In this document: positions 1 to 6,374 of the stretch, piece by piece
Position numbering within the stretch: the stretch's first letter is position 1
Layout of the letters: every line of letters begins with the position of its first letter
Assembly (NCBI GenBank): GCA_024689285.1
Contig: JAILDR010000221.1
Location: 1-9,702 of the forward strand
DNA: 9,702 nt
Direction of reading: 5' to 3'
Source of the DNA: Bacteroidales bacterium
Lineage (GTDB): Bacteria > Bacteroidota > Bacteroidia > Bacteroidales > F082
Program-made: the position numbers and the translations under genes
Notes under the pieces: model-generated
What the model saw: the letters and a program-made list of their open reading frames with translations, nothing else
Databases searched by the model: none
What the model was told of the DNA's origin: nothing

Positions 1-7
1 TCCTCAC

Positions 8-220
8 TCACTTTTTTCGTGAGGAATTTCCCTGCAAACGGTCTAACTCGGCCACCATATCGGCCGCTTCCTGATGAAGCCTGACAACCTCTTTCAGCGT
101 CTTCGCCTGAACTTCGATGTCGTCTTCATCCACGTCTTCAAGACCGTCCAGAAGATCTTTCGCGTCCTTCAGTTTGGCCTTGATGTCTGCGTACCGCTGT
201 TTTATGTCCTCCCTGGTCAT
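8..220 (-). CDS. Small charged helical protein, function unknown (70 aa)
   Basis: I do not recognise a family. The frame begins at an ATG at 220 and ends with TGA at 8-10. The protein is very rich in Lys, Asp and Glu, has no Cys or Pro, and has no signal peptide or membrane segment, so it should be a soluble cytoplasmic protein. It reads as two amphipathic helices (about residues 3-27 and 35-64) joined by an acidic linker (EDVDEDD), giving a likely helical hairpin or short coiled coil with a basic tail (SRKK). No Shine-Dalgarno sequence is visible before the ATG. A well-formed Bacteroidota-type promoter facing this gene lies at 485-454, which would give a leader of over 200 bases running antisense through the structured region described separately. 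A partner gene could lie beyond the left edge. The evidence that it is a real gene is the intact frame and the protein-like composition. Confidence 0.6.
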   Translation of the reverse strand: MTREDIKQRYADIKAKLKDAKDLLDGLEDVDEDDIEVQAKTLKEVVRLHQEAADMVAELDRLQGNSSRKK

Positions 221-471
221 ACTAAGTGATTTTCAGCCCTCGCTTAGTCTCGCGCAAAGAAAGAGGCGTGAGACAATCCGCACCATTTCCAACGGGCTCT
301 GGAAAACCACTTGTAGAATGGATACGAAAAGCTCACGCCTGAAGGCGCAAGCTTCATCGTCCCGCTTCCTCTACAAGTGTTAGTTGAAATTTTCCAGATT
401 TCGTTGGAAGGAAACAGAGCGCAAAGCTCTATTATGTATGTCGTTTTAAGGCTGCAAATATAGCCTTTTTT
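221..471 (+). ncRNA. Candidate structured RNA of unknown class
   Basis: No convincing gene lies here, but the stretch folds into one long rod of nested perfect stems: 287-294 with 402-409, 299-306 with 390-397, 308-316 with 371-379, 324-327 with 357-360, 329-333 with 350-354, and 336-339 with 344-347 closed by a TGAA loop. That is 38 Watson-Crick pairs, all correctly nested. Further hairpins are 221-228/241-248, 247-255/266-274 and 416-420/426-430; the first two share bases 247-248. A competing 9-bp pairing, 264-272 with 332-340, excludes both the 247-274 hairpin and the tip of the rod, so two conformations are possible. At three positions the pairing needs G-U on the + strand but would be A-C on the - strand (in the 221-248 and 247-274 hairpins, and at 286/410). 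With the terminator at 448-471 this favours a + strand transcript. I see no good + strand promoter, and the class is unknown to me. It could instead be the leader of the 70-residue gene. Confidence 0.45.
448..471 (+). terminator. Intrinsic terminator-like hairpin, + strand
   Basis: AAGGCT (448-453) is the exact reverse complement of AGCCTT (462-467), with an 8-base loop. The right arm runs straight into further T residues, making a T6 run at 466-471. It sits directly right of the structured region at 221-430 and would end a + strand RNA there. The stem is short, at 6 bp. The loop and right arm overlap the -7 element of a - strand promoter, so part of the symmetry may be coincidental. Confidence 0.45.
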
Positions 472-485
472 GGTTTATTATCAAT
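454..485 (-). promoter_or_regulatory. Bacteroidota-type promoter for the 70-aa gene
   Basis: Read on the - strand, TATATTTGC (462 to 454) fits the Bacteroidota -7 element TAnnTTTG. An ATTG (485 to 482) lies 19 bases upstream as the -33 element, which is the expected spacing. Transcription would start near 447 and run left through the structured region to the ATG at 220. This assignment rests on motif match only. Confidence 0.5.
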
Positions 486-523
486 CGTCGATGCCGTATT
501 TCCCTTTTCCTATTTCCTCAACA

Positions 524-540
524 TGTTTTCATAGAAAACA
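524..540 (-). terminator. A/T-rich hairpin just after the stop of the 542-1144 gene
   Basis: TGTTTTC (524-530) and GAAAACA (534-540) form a perfect 7-bp stem with a 3-base loop. The hairpin begins 2 bases past the stop codon of the RHH-like gene on the - strand. The position suits a transcript end, but no T-run follows on the - strand, so it may be a processing or 3'-end stabilising hairpin rather than a true terminator. Confidence 0.35.
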
Positions 541-541
541 A

Positions 542-1144
542 TCACTCATCCATCGATTCTTCTGTTTCTCTCCCTTCAAGAAACAACCAATCAATATATT
601 CTCCAATCCCCATATCATGCTCCATTGCTTGCTCTTTGATTCGGCTTACAGTGTCTTCTCTTAGGTTTAAATGGCATCCCACTTTCCCCTTGGTATTGGG
701 TGCATCTATGATATCGTATGGTAGTGTGTTTCGCTGCACCAACACATCTGGAAAAAACTCTGAAAGCCATTTCCCTACATCTATTATCGCTTTTTCTGCA
801 ACTTCAGGGTCTGGCGTTTCCCTTCCAGTAAGTGACCACACACTTTGTCCTTTGTTATACTGGCCTCGTCTGAACTCAACCCTAACTCCAGCACTAATAT
901 GATCAACGTAGCAATACTTTTTTGAAACACATGTTAGGTAAAAGTTTCTGTCTTCTGGTCGATAGATAACGGGCTTTATTTCTGTTTCAGTGATATATTC
1001 TCCTTCGTGCTTTTCAATAAAGCTTTTGTACTCTTCCGTTTTCTTTGCTAAATCAAGCACATAACTCTTTCGATGTGCTTTTACCGTTGTGACTACTTCA
1101 TCTCCGCCACTAAACTTGATGGTTACAGTATATTTACTTGACAT
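542..1144 (-). CDS. Hypothetical protein with C-terminal ribbon-helix-helix-like segment (200 aa)
   Basis: The family is not recognised. The N-terminal part (residues 1-150) looks like a mixed alpha/beta domain with several short strands (YTVTIKF, FYLTCVS, VRVEFRR) and a helix around 113-131. The last part, about 156-194, matches a ribbon-helix-helix DNA-binding fold: a strand (CHLNLRE), a helix (about 164-176), a turn with Gly (HDMGI), then a second helix (GEYIDWLFLEG). That suggests a dimeric DNA-binding protein, possibly a regulator, but this is inferred from pattern only. There is no signal peptide. The start ATG at 1144 is 20 bases past the stop of the small membrane protein upstream, so the two probably share a transcript. 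Codon use is richer in A/T than in the BREX genes, which hints at a separate origin. The gene is transcribed away from brxA and occupies the place where many BREX loci keep a regulator. It may control brxA or be an unrelated neighbour. Confidence 0.75.
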   Translation of the reverse strand: MSSKYTVTIKFSGGDEVVTTVKAHRKSYVLDLAKKTEEYKSFIEKHEGEYITETEIKPVIYRPEDRNFYLTCVSKKYCYVDHISAGVRVEFRRGQYNKGQSVWSLTGRETPDPEVAEKAIIDVGKWLSEFFPDVLVQRNTLPYDIIDAPNTKGKVGCHLNLREDTVSRIKEQAMEHDMGIGEYIDWLFLEGRETEESMDE

Positions 1145-1164
1145 TTCACTTGCTTTTTAATTGG

Positions 1165-1293
1165 TTATCTCGCTAAAACCCAAATCAGCGCCCCCGCAAC
1201 AATCGCCAATCCCACAGCCAGCCAAACTATCGTCCGTTTTCGCTCGTTCAGCTTGTTGGCCATCCACGCCACTTTATTCTTCATGTTGGTCAT
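1165..1293 (-). CDS. Tiny single-pass membrane protein (42 aa)
   Basis: This short frame on the - strand encodes a basic N-terminal region (MTNMKNKVAWMANKLNERKR) followed by one strongly hydrophobic segment of about 19 residues (roughly 22-40) ending in LAR and TAA. Such a protein would sit in the inner membrane, with the positively charged side in the cytoplasm. The ATG at 1293 is chosen. An in-frame GTG at 1302 would add three residues, and an ATG at 1284 would give a shorter form. The open frame extends further up to a TAA at about 1345, with a charged sequence that has no other start codon. The stop is 20 bases before the 200-residue gene, and a candidate promoter lies at 1382-1353, so a two-gene unit is likely. 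I do not recognise a family, and the coding status rests on the membrane-protein composition and the spacing. Confidence 0.5.
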   Translation of the reverse strand: MTNMKNKVAWMANKLNERKRTIVWLAVGLAIVAGALIWVLAR

Positions 1294-1352
1294 CTCTTCC
1301 ACGTCGCGCTTCTCTCGTTCGTTTCTTCGCTCATTTGTATCTGTTTACGCCC

Positions 1353-1382
1353 GCAAAAATACACTTTTTCCCAACAGCCAAA
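1353..1382 (-). promoter_or_regulatory. Candidate promoter for the membrane protein/RHH unit
   Basis: On the - strand, TATTTTTGC (1361 to 1353) fits TAnnTTTG. A TTTG lies at 1382 to 1379, 17 bases further upstream, slightly closer than the usual 19 or more. Transcription would start near 1346, about 50 bases before the start of the membrane-protein gene. Confidence 0.4.
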
Positions 1383-1405
1383 TCCCAAAACTTACAACTC
1401 TCCAC

Positions 1406-1437
1406 AACTCTAAACTCTCAACTCTAAACTCTCAACT
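1406..1437. repeat. 7-base tandem repeats (AACTCTA/AACTCTC)
   Basis: The units AACTCTA and AACTCTC alternate twice (1406-1419 and 1420-1433) and are followed by a partial unit. A degenerate copy (AACTCTCC) precedes the array at about 1395. It lies between the two divergent promoters. Short 7-base arrays of this style are common between genes in Bacteroidota. Copy number could vary by slippage, which would change promoter spacing or accessibility. Confidence 0.75.
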
Positions 1438-1493
1438 TACATCTTTTTACACCTATTTATAAAAATACCCCTCCAAATTCACCATTTTTTCCA

Positions 1494-1502
1494 TAAATTT
1501 GC
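1494..1502 (+). promoter_or_regulatory. Candidate -7 element of the BREX operon promoter
   Basis: TAAATTTGC matches the Bacteroidota -7 consensus TAnnTTTG exactly and lies 26 bases before the brxA ATG, predicting a leader of about 20 bases. I could not find a good -33 TTTG at the expected distance, as that region is only A/T-rich. The promoter may therefore be weak or need an activator. Confidence 0.5.
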
Positions 1503-1528
1503 ACCCTCTATACCCAAACGCAATTTAG

Positions 1529-2161
1529 ATGAAAAACAATAGTCCTTACAGCGCGGCAATAACAGGATGCGGCTTCATGATCAACGAAATGACAGCCGTC
1601 CTGCCTCTCCTCATGAGCGACGATGCTGATGCGCTGCTGAAAGATGAAATCATAAACAACAACCTTCTTAAAATCAATACTGAGACCACTCGTCGCCGTG
1701 CCGTCGCCGAGTTCGTCCGTCGCTATAAGGCCATGCCAGTCGAGTTCTGGAACGACTATTTGGCCATGTCCGAGGATGAGCAGCGCATTGCCATGTTTTT
1801 CGTAATACTCAAAACCTACCGCATTTGTTTCGATTTCCAAATCAACGTGGTGCTGAAGAACTGGCGTTCCGTCTCACAAACTGTCTCAAGGGCTGATTTG
1901 TTGATGTGCATTGACGACATCGCCGCTCAGGATGCCTTTGTGGATAGCTGGTCCGAAAAGACCTATGTCAAAATCGCTGCAGCTTATATGGGCATCCTTC
2001 GTCATGCTGGCTTCGTCGAACGTGATGGCCACCAAATCAAGCGCGTCACCCTTCCGGCATCCAGCTGGCAATACTACCTTCGCATTGGTGAAGCCTGGTT
2101 CCTCGATGCTTGCCTGCTGCCACCCTATGAAATCGAATCCATCAAAAACGCTGCCCTATGA
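1529..2161 (+). CDS. brxA: BREX protein BrxA (DUF1819)
   Basis: This is a 210-residue protein of the BrxA/DUF1819 family, the first gene of type 1 BREX operons. BrxA is a small, mostly helical DNA-binding protein, and its exact role in defence is unsettled. Family signatures include the opening region YSAAITGCGFMINE (7-20), a basic segment NNLLKINTETTRRRAVAEF (44-62), the central helices around EQRIAMFFVILKTYRICFDF (84-103), and a C-terminal winged-helix-like part beginning KTYVKIAAAYMGILRHAGFVE (144-164). Length matches the family at about 200 residues. There is no signal peptide. The ATG at 1529 follows a short A/T-rich leader with no clear Shine-Dalgarno sequence, as usual in this phylum. 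The stop overlaps the brxB start by four bases (ATGA), showing translational coupling. Its identity is supported by the brxB-brxC-pglX genes that follow. Confidence 0.9.
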   Translation: MKNNSPYSAAITGCGFMINEMTAVLPLLMSDDADALLKDEIINNNLLKINTETTRRRAVAEFVRRYKAMPVEFWNDYLAMSEDEQRIAMFFVILKTYRICFDFQINVVLKNWRSVSQTVSRADLLMCIDDIAAQDAFVDSWSEKTYVKIAAAYMGILRHAGFVERDGHQIKRVTLPASSWQYYLRIGEAWFLDACLLPPYEIESIKNAAL

Positions 2162-2760
2162 CACCAATGACCATCCCACAGCTTTGCGAAAAGCTCACTT
2201 CCGAGCCTTTCCAAAACCCGCGCAATATCGTTTACTACAACTACTATATCTTCCTTTATGACCCTGCCAAGGAATACGAAATCCGTCAGCAGATCCACGA
2301 CATGAAGGACAGCCTCAAACGGCCTGCCAACTTCATCGATATTCCAGCCCTCAATCTCTTCGATGAGTTCTGCCGTTTCCTCGATAAGCAGCCCTTTGGC
2401 AAGTTCGACAGCTCCTATCTCCATTATATACTAGAGAACGAAACGCCAGAATACTCTCGCATCCTCACCATCAAGGCAGGAAGCAAGGAGTTTATGAGTT
2501 ATATCCAGCAACGCATCAACGAGGAAATCGACAAAGCGGATGAATACATTCATCCTTATGTCTTCATTTATGGCATCGGCTCCATGTATCCTTATCTCCG
2601 TGCCAATGACTTCCTCACCAAATACGAGGGCTACAACGACCCCAGCCGCTACAAAATCATCCTGTTCTATCCAGGCTCCATCGATGGCAATTCTTACAGC
2701 CTCTTCAATCGGCTGCACGACCAGCACGGCTATCGCTCCATCAACCTAATCAACAAGTGA
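2158..2760 (+). CDS. brxB: BREX protein BrxB (DUF1788)
   Basis: This is a 200-residue protein of the BrxB/DUF1788 family, a core component of type 1 BREX whose molecular activity is not established. The family pattern is clear: an N-terminal stretch YYNYYIFLYDPAKEYEIRQQ (27-46), a segment leading to FDEFCRFLDK (68-77), then the two most conserved blocks, YVFIYGIGSMYPYLRAN (134-150) and ILFYPGSIDGNSYSLFNRL (168-186). The latter is the typical 'FYPG..DG.S..LF..L' signature. Length is normal. The start codon overlaps the brxA stop, and 22 bases separate its stop from brxC, so the three genes form one operon. No membrane segment or nuclease motif is visible. Confidence 0.92.
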   Translation: MTPMTIPQLCEKLTSEPFQNPRNIVYYNYYIFLYDPAKEYEIRQQIHDMKDSLKRPANFIDIPALNLFDEFCRFLDKQPFGKFDSSYLHYILENETPEYSRILTIKAGSKEFMSYIQQRINEEIDKADEYIHPYVFIYGIGSMYPYLRANDFLTKYEGYNDPSRYKIILFYPGSIDGNSYSLFNRLHDQHGYRSINLINK

Positions 2761-2782
2761 AATACAAAAACAACGTCGAGAT

Positions 2783-5700
2783 ATGAAACTTCAACAAATC
2801 TACAAGAAAGACATTACCCGTAATGTGAACCCTGCCGTTTATATGGAGGACATCAACCCTGAAACGGCTCGTGTCGAAATCAAGGAATATGTGTTCACCG
2901 ACGACATCATCAAGCAGATGTATGAAGTCCTTTCTGCAATCAAGGAGAAGAAATACAGTCAGGATGGCATTTGGGTGTCCGGCTATTTCGGCTCGGGTAA
3001 GTCTCACTTCCTGAAATATATCAGCTATTGCCTGCATAAGGACTACCAAAACGAAGCCTTGCAACGCCTCGAAGAGGAAACCGTCGCTCGCGACCCGCTG
3101 GAGCATCCCGAAAGCACCATCGGCATTGAGCCGTCTGAAATCCGCGACCTATGCAACTGGTTCAAGGCCGCTGAGGTTGAGACGCTGCGCTTTAACCTGG
3201 GCAAACGCGCCAACGAAGACGAGGACGAGCATCAAAAGGCCAAGTCCTTTGTGTCGCTCTTCTGGAACGCCTTCAATGGCCACCTTGGTTACAACCACTA
3301 CAACATCCACATGGCCATGCTCCTCGAACGCCTCCTCGACAAGCGCGGAGTCTATGAGCAATTCAAGGAGAAAATCTCCGAAAAGACGGGCATGGATTGG
3401 CTCGAAGAGTCCGAAACCATCATCATCGCCTTGCCAAGCTTCATCGCCGAAACCGTCAAGGAACTGGCTCCCGATTTGAATGTGGATGACATTCTGGCCA
3501 ACATCAAGGCCAATGGTCTAACCATTTCCGTCGATACCTTCGCTACCATGCTGAAAAACCACCTCGCCACTAAGTCCGACAACTACCGTTTGCTCTTCAT
3601 AGCCGACGAGGTTTCCATGTTTATCGCCAACAATCAGCAGTTGCTCCTTCAGCTGCAGAGCATCGTGGAGGAAATGCACACCGCTTGTGGCGATAAGATT
3701 TGGGTCGCTTGCTCCGCTCAGCAGGAACTCACCGAAATCCTCGACAACTGCCAAATCAATAAGCAGAATCCCAACTATGGCCAAATCACTGGCCGTTTCC
3801 CTGTCAAAGTCTCTCTGAAGAGTACCAAGCTTGAATATATCACCCAGCAGCGCATCCTCGAAAAGGAAGCCAACGCTCAGGCCAAATTGGGTAGACTCTA
3901 CGACGAAAAGCAGCTGGCCATCACCGAGCAGTTCAATTCACTGCCCAAGGGCTACAGCAAGTTTGCCGACCGTCAAAACTTCATCGACTTCTATCCCTTC
4001 GTTCCTTACCAGTTTGCCTTGGTCACCAAGGTCTTCGACGCCTTCCAAAACAAGGAATTTATCGAAGTCGAAGTCAAGGGAAACCAGCGTTCCGTGCTTC
4101 GTGTCACTCATGCCACGGCACAGAACACGAAAGACCAGCCTGTGGGCAGCTTCATCTCCTTCGACCAGTTCTATAAGCCGATGTTCGCGCAGCTCACCAA
4201 CAAAGGCACCAACGCCATCTCCAATGCCGAGAGCGTCATCCAAACCTATTCCGATACGGAGTTTGGCCTTCGCGTGGTGCGTGTTCTGTTTATGATCTGC
4301 AACCTCAACGAGTCCGATAGGGCTGTGTTTGGTGCCACCGCTGCCAATGTCGTCACCCTGCTCATGCAGAATGTCGATACTCAGAAGCAAGTCCTCGTCG
4401 ATAAGGTCAACGATGTCCTGAGCTATCTGGTCGACAATAATGTGCTTCAAGAAATCACTTCGCCCACCAAGGCCACCATCTATCAGTTCTATACCGACGA
4501 TGAGCGCGAAGTAGTCACGGCCATCAAGCACCAGCAAATCGACAACAACTTTATGGCCACCATGCTCGAAGGCATCTTCCGTAAGTATTCAGGCATCAAT
4601 CCGCGTGAAAACTATATGACGGGTAGCTTTAATATCGCGGCAAACATCATGAATAAGAATTTCTGGACCAACACCAACGCGCCTGTGTCCGTCGAGTTTG
4701 TCCTTGAAAACAACTATCCTGATATGGCCAGCTTTATGTTCAACAATCCCAATAACAAACTCGTTTTCTTCTTGGCCGACCTTTACGCCGCCAACAAGAA
4801 TCTGAAGAACGAGTTCTATTGGTATTGCCAGGTGTCGAAATACCTCAGCGAAAACATGGCCAACTCAACCGAACGCGAAGCCACCAACAACCTCTTCCGC
4901 AACAAGTCCAACAACACCTTCCAGCAAACCATCCTTCCCATGTTCCACAAGATGTTCGACGATTGTCCTGTCATCAGTGGCCAACACGAAGTGATGATGG
5001 GTGCTGATAAAGGCGATAAGCGTTACAAGTTCGCTATCCAAAACCATTTCAGCAACATCTTTACCTATGCTTCTCTGGTCAACAGCCCTTCTGTGCCTCG
5101 CGATTCCAAGGCGCTCTATGCTCGCATCATCGCGCCCAAGAAAACCAACGAGTACGAAATGATGCCGCTGTCACCAGCCGAAGAGGAAGTCAGCCGCTAC
5201 CTCGACAAGCAAGGTGCCAACCCTGTTTCCATCAAGGATGTCGTCGAAAAATTCGCCGCCATCCCTTACGGCTGGAACGAAATCTGCACCATCTTCATCA
5301 TGAATGAGCTGGTGCGCCGCAATCTCCGTTCTTTCTCTTATAAGAACACCCCCAATGCCGAACGCGTCCTTGTGGCCGACAAAATCATGTCAAACAAGGC
5401 CGATTTCACCATCTGCCCGGCTCAAACCATCCCCGCCGAGCTGGTCAACAACTTCACCAAGGCGTGGAAATCGGTGTTCAATGATATGAATATCGATAAC
5501 ATGTCCGACCCCGAAGAGCTGAAGCAATATGCTCAGGGCTTCATCAAAAATATCCTTGATGCCATCGACAACTTCTACAAGGAAAAGAACATCGGCTCCA
5601 GCCCGTTCGCCAAGCACATCGATGCGGCTCAAAACCTGCTGAAGCCTTGGCACATGGAGCGCGACACTGCCACTTTCTTCAATGCGGTCATCAGCCAAGA

Positions 5701-6310
5701 GGAAGAAGCCAAGCAGATCCTCGACAACTATAAGACCGTCTCGGCCTTCATCAACCGTGCCGACCGCTTCGATATCTATAAGGCTTTTGTCCGTTTCGTT
5801 CACGAAAACGAAGACAATTGGCAGTACATCCCTGAAGAGCAAGAAACCGTAAACAACCTCCGCGCCATCCTCACCGATGATAATCCAATGCGCAATCTGG
5901 CCACCTATAAGGCATTGAAGGAACGCTTGGAGCAAGCTTTGAACAAGGTCAAGGAAGACCTTCGTGAACGCATCCGAGTGGCCTACACCCAAGAGGACGA
6001 ACGCCTAAGCAGCATTGCCGCTGAGCAAGGAGTAACCTACCACAGCCGCGTCGATGTCAAAATCCAACAGAAAACCCAATCCAACAATATCGCCGTCTTG
6101 CAGAACAACATCAATACTGATGAGTTCTTCCAAGAAGAATCCGCCAAGCTGTTGTCTGCAAAGACGGGCAAGACTCCGCCCACCGTCAAAATCCAAACTC
6201 GCTCCAAGTCCACCTTGAAGACCGTCGAGGATGTCGACAAATACTTGGCCGGACTACGCAAACAAATCATGCCCTACATCGACAAAGGCGATGAAATAAT
6301 AATCCTATAA
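2783..6310 (+). CDS. brxC: BREX P-loop ATPase BrxC
   Basis: This is an 1175-residue protein of the BrxC family (related to PglY of the Pgl system), a large cytoplasmic P-loop ATPase needed for BREX defence. A Walker A motif, GYFGSGKS, lies at residues 67-74 with the catalytic Lys at 73. A Walker B motif, LLFIADE, lies at 270-276, with Asp275 coordinating Mg and Glu276 as the likely catalytic base. A sensor-1-like strand, IWVACSAQQEL (306-316), follows. The long remainder is largely helical and ends in a Lys/Thr-rich linker and IDKGDEIIIL. Length matches the roughly 1200-residue family, and there is no frameshift or early stop. The ATG at 2783 is chosen because MKLQQIYKKDITRNVNPAVY is the conserved family opening. 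No Shine-Dalgarno sequence is present. It follows brxB closely and precedes pglX after a 64-base gap with a palindromic repeat. Codon use is rich in C-ending codons (CTC, ATC, CGC). Confidence 0.95.
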   Translation: MKLQQIYKKDITRNVNPAVYMEDINPETARVEIKEYVFTDDIIKQMYEVLSAIKEKKYSQDGIWVSGYFGSGKSHFLKYISYCLHKDYQNEALQRLEEETVARDPLEHPESTIGIEPSEIRDLCNWFKAAEVETLRFNLGKRANEDEDEHQKAKSFVSLFWNAFNGHLGYNHYNIHMAMLLERLLDKRGVYEQFKEKISEKTGMDWLEESETIIIALPSFIAETVKELAPDLNVDDILANIKANGLTISVDTFATMLKNHLATKSDNYRLLFIADEVSMFIANNQQLLLQLQSIVEEMHTACGDKIWVACSAQQELTEILDNCQINKQNPNYGQITGRFPVKVSLKSTKLEYITQQRILEKEANAQAKLGRLYDEKQLAITEQFNSLPKGYSKFADRQNFIDFYPFVPYQFALVTKVFDAFQNKEFIEVEVKGNQRSVLRVTHATAQNTKDQPVGSFISFDQFYKPMFAQLTNKGTNAISNAESVIQTYSDTEFGLRVVRVLFMICNLNESDRAVFGATAANVVTLLMQNVDTQKQVLVDKVNDVLSYLVDNNVLQEITSPTKATIYQFYTDDEREVVTAIKHQQIDNNFMATMLEGIFRKYSGINPRENYMTGSFNIAANIMNKNFWTNTNAPVSVEFVLENNYPDMASFMFNNPNNKLVFFLADLYAANKNLKNEFYWYCQVSKYLSENMANSTEREATNNLFRNKSNNTFQQTILPMFHKMFDDCPVISGQHEVMMGADKGDKRYKFAIQNHFSNIFTYASLVNSPSVPRDSKALYARIIAPKKTNEYEMMPLSPAEEEVSRYLDKQGANPVSIKDVVEKFAAIPYGWNEICTIFIMNELVRRNLRSFSYKNTPNAERVLVADKIMSNKADFTICPAQTIPAELVNNFTKAWKSVFNDMNIDNMSDPEELKQYAQGFIKNILDAIDNFYKEKNIGSSPFAKHIDAAQNLLKPWHMERDTATFFNAVISQEEEAKQILDNYKTVSAFINRADRFDIYKAFVRFVHENEDNWQYIPEEQETVNNLRAILTDDNPMRNLATYKALKERLEQALNKVKEDLRERIRVAYTQEDERLSSIAAEQGVTYHSRVDVKIQQKTQSNNIAVLQNNINTDEFFQEESAKLLSAKTGKTPPTVKIQTRSKSTLKTVEDVDKYLAGLRKQIMPYIDKGDEIIIL

Positions 6311-6311
6311 A

Positions 6312-6357
6312 GCCCCGTAGGGGCGACCCGACCCTAACCAGAGGTTTCAACCCCTGG
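6312..6357 (+). repeat. Palindromic intergenic element between brxC and pglX
   Basis: The element begins one base after the brxC stop. It contains a 5-bp hairpin, GCCCC-GTA-GGGGC (6312-6324), and a second imperfect one, CCAGAGGTT (6338-6346) with AACCCCTGG (6349-6357), 8 of 9 pairs around a 2-base turn. The mismatch is A-C on this strand and would be G-U on the other. There is no T-run, so it is not a classical terminator. It could protect or process the mRNA between the two genes. I recall similar G/C-rich dispersed elements between genes in Bacteroidales, but that is from memory. Confidence 0.6.
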
Positions 6358-6374
6358 GCATAACGAAACAACCC

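Larger units (their letters stand above)
1303..1528. other. Divergent intergenic region upstream of brxA
   Basis: This 226-base stretch separates the leftward membrane-protein/RHH unit from the rightward BREX operon. It holds a candidate promoter for each side, a run of 7-base repeats in the middle, and otherwise A/T-rich sequence with T- and A-tracts (about 1441-1500). I see no convincing gene in it. It is the natural site for regulator binding, but I found no clear operator palindrome. Confidence 0.6.

Noticed and set aside
2..24. Inverted repeat CCTCAC/GTGAGG around the stop of the 70-residue gene.
   Set aside because: It is only 6 bp, overlaps the coding end, and the sequence beyond the edge is not available, so a terminator call cannot be supported.
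287..409. Integron attC-like layout: outer arms around TTCCAAC and GTTGGAA, 5-base spacers and inner arms, total 123 bases.
   Set aside because: The outer boxes do not satisfy RYYYAAC/GTTRRRY (wrong first and last base). The inner stems continue much further than in a typical attC, there is no unpaired extra base in the inner arm, and no integrase or cassette array is visible.
221..447. Retron msr-msd RNA.
   Set aside because: There is no reverse transcriptase in the window and no convincing pair of outer inverted repeats around the structure. One could lie beyond the left edge on the - strand, so this remains untested rather than supported.
1406..1437. Possible CRISPR-like array.
   Set aside because: The units are 7 bases with no spacers, so this is a simple tandem repeat.
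1161..1462. Open frames on the + strand across the divergent region.
   Set aside because: Their translations are Ser/Pro/Leu-rich without domain character. They run through the 7-base repeats and overlap the better-supported membrane-protein gene on the other strand.
3938..4537. Long open frame (199 codons) on the strand opposite brxC, and similar ones at 5390-5992 and opposite pglX at 6267-6869.
   Set aside because: These are mirror frames created by the codon bias of brxC and pglX. The translated proteins are low-complexity in Val, Leu, Asp and Glu and have no recognisable domain.
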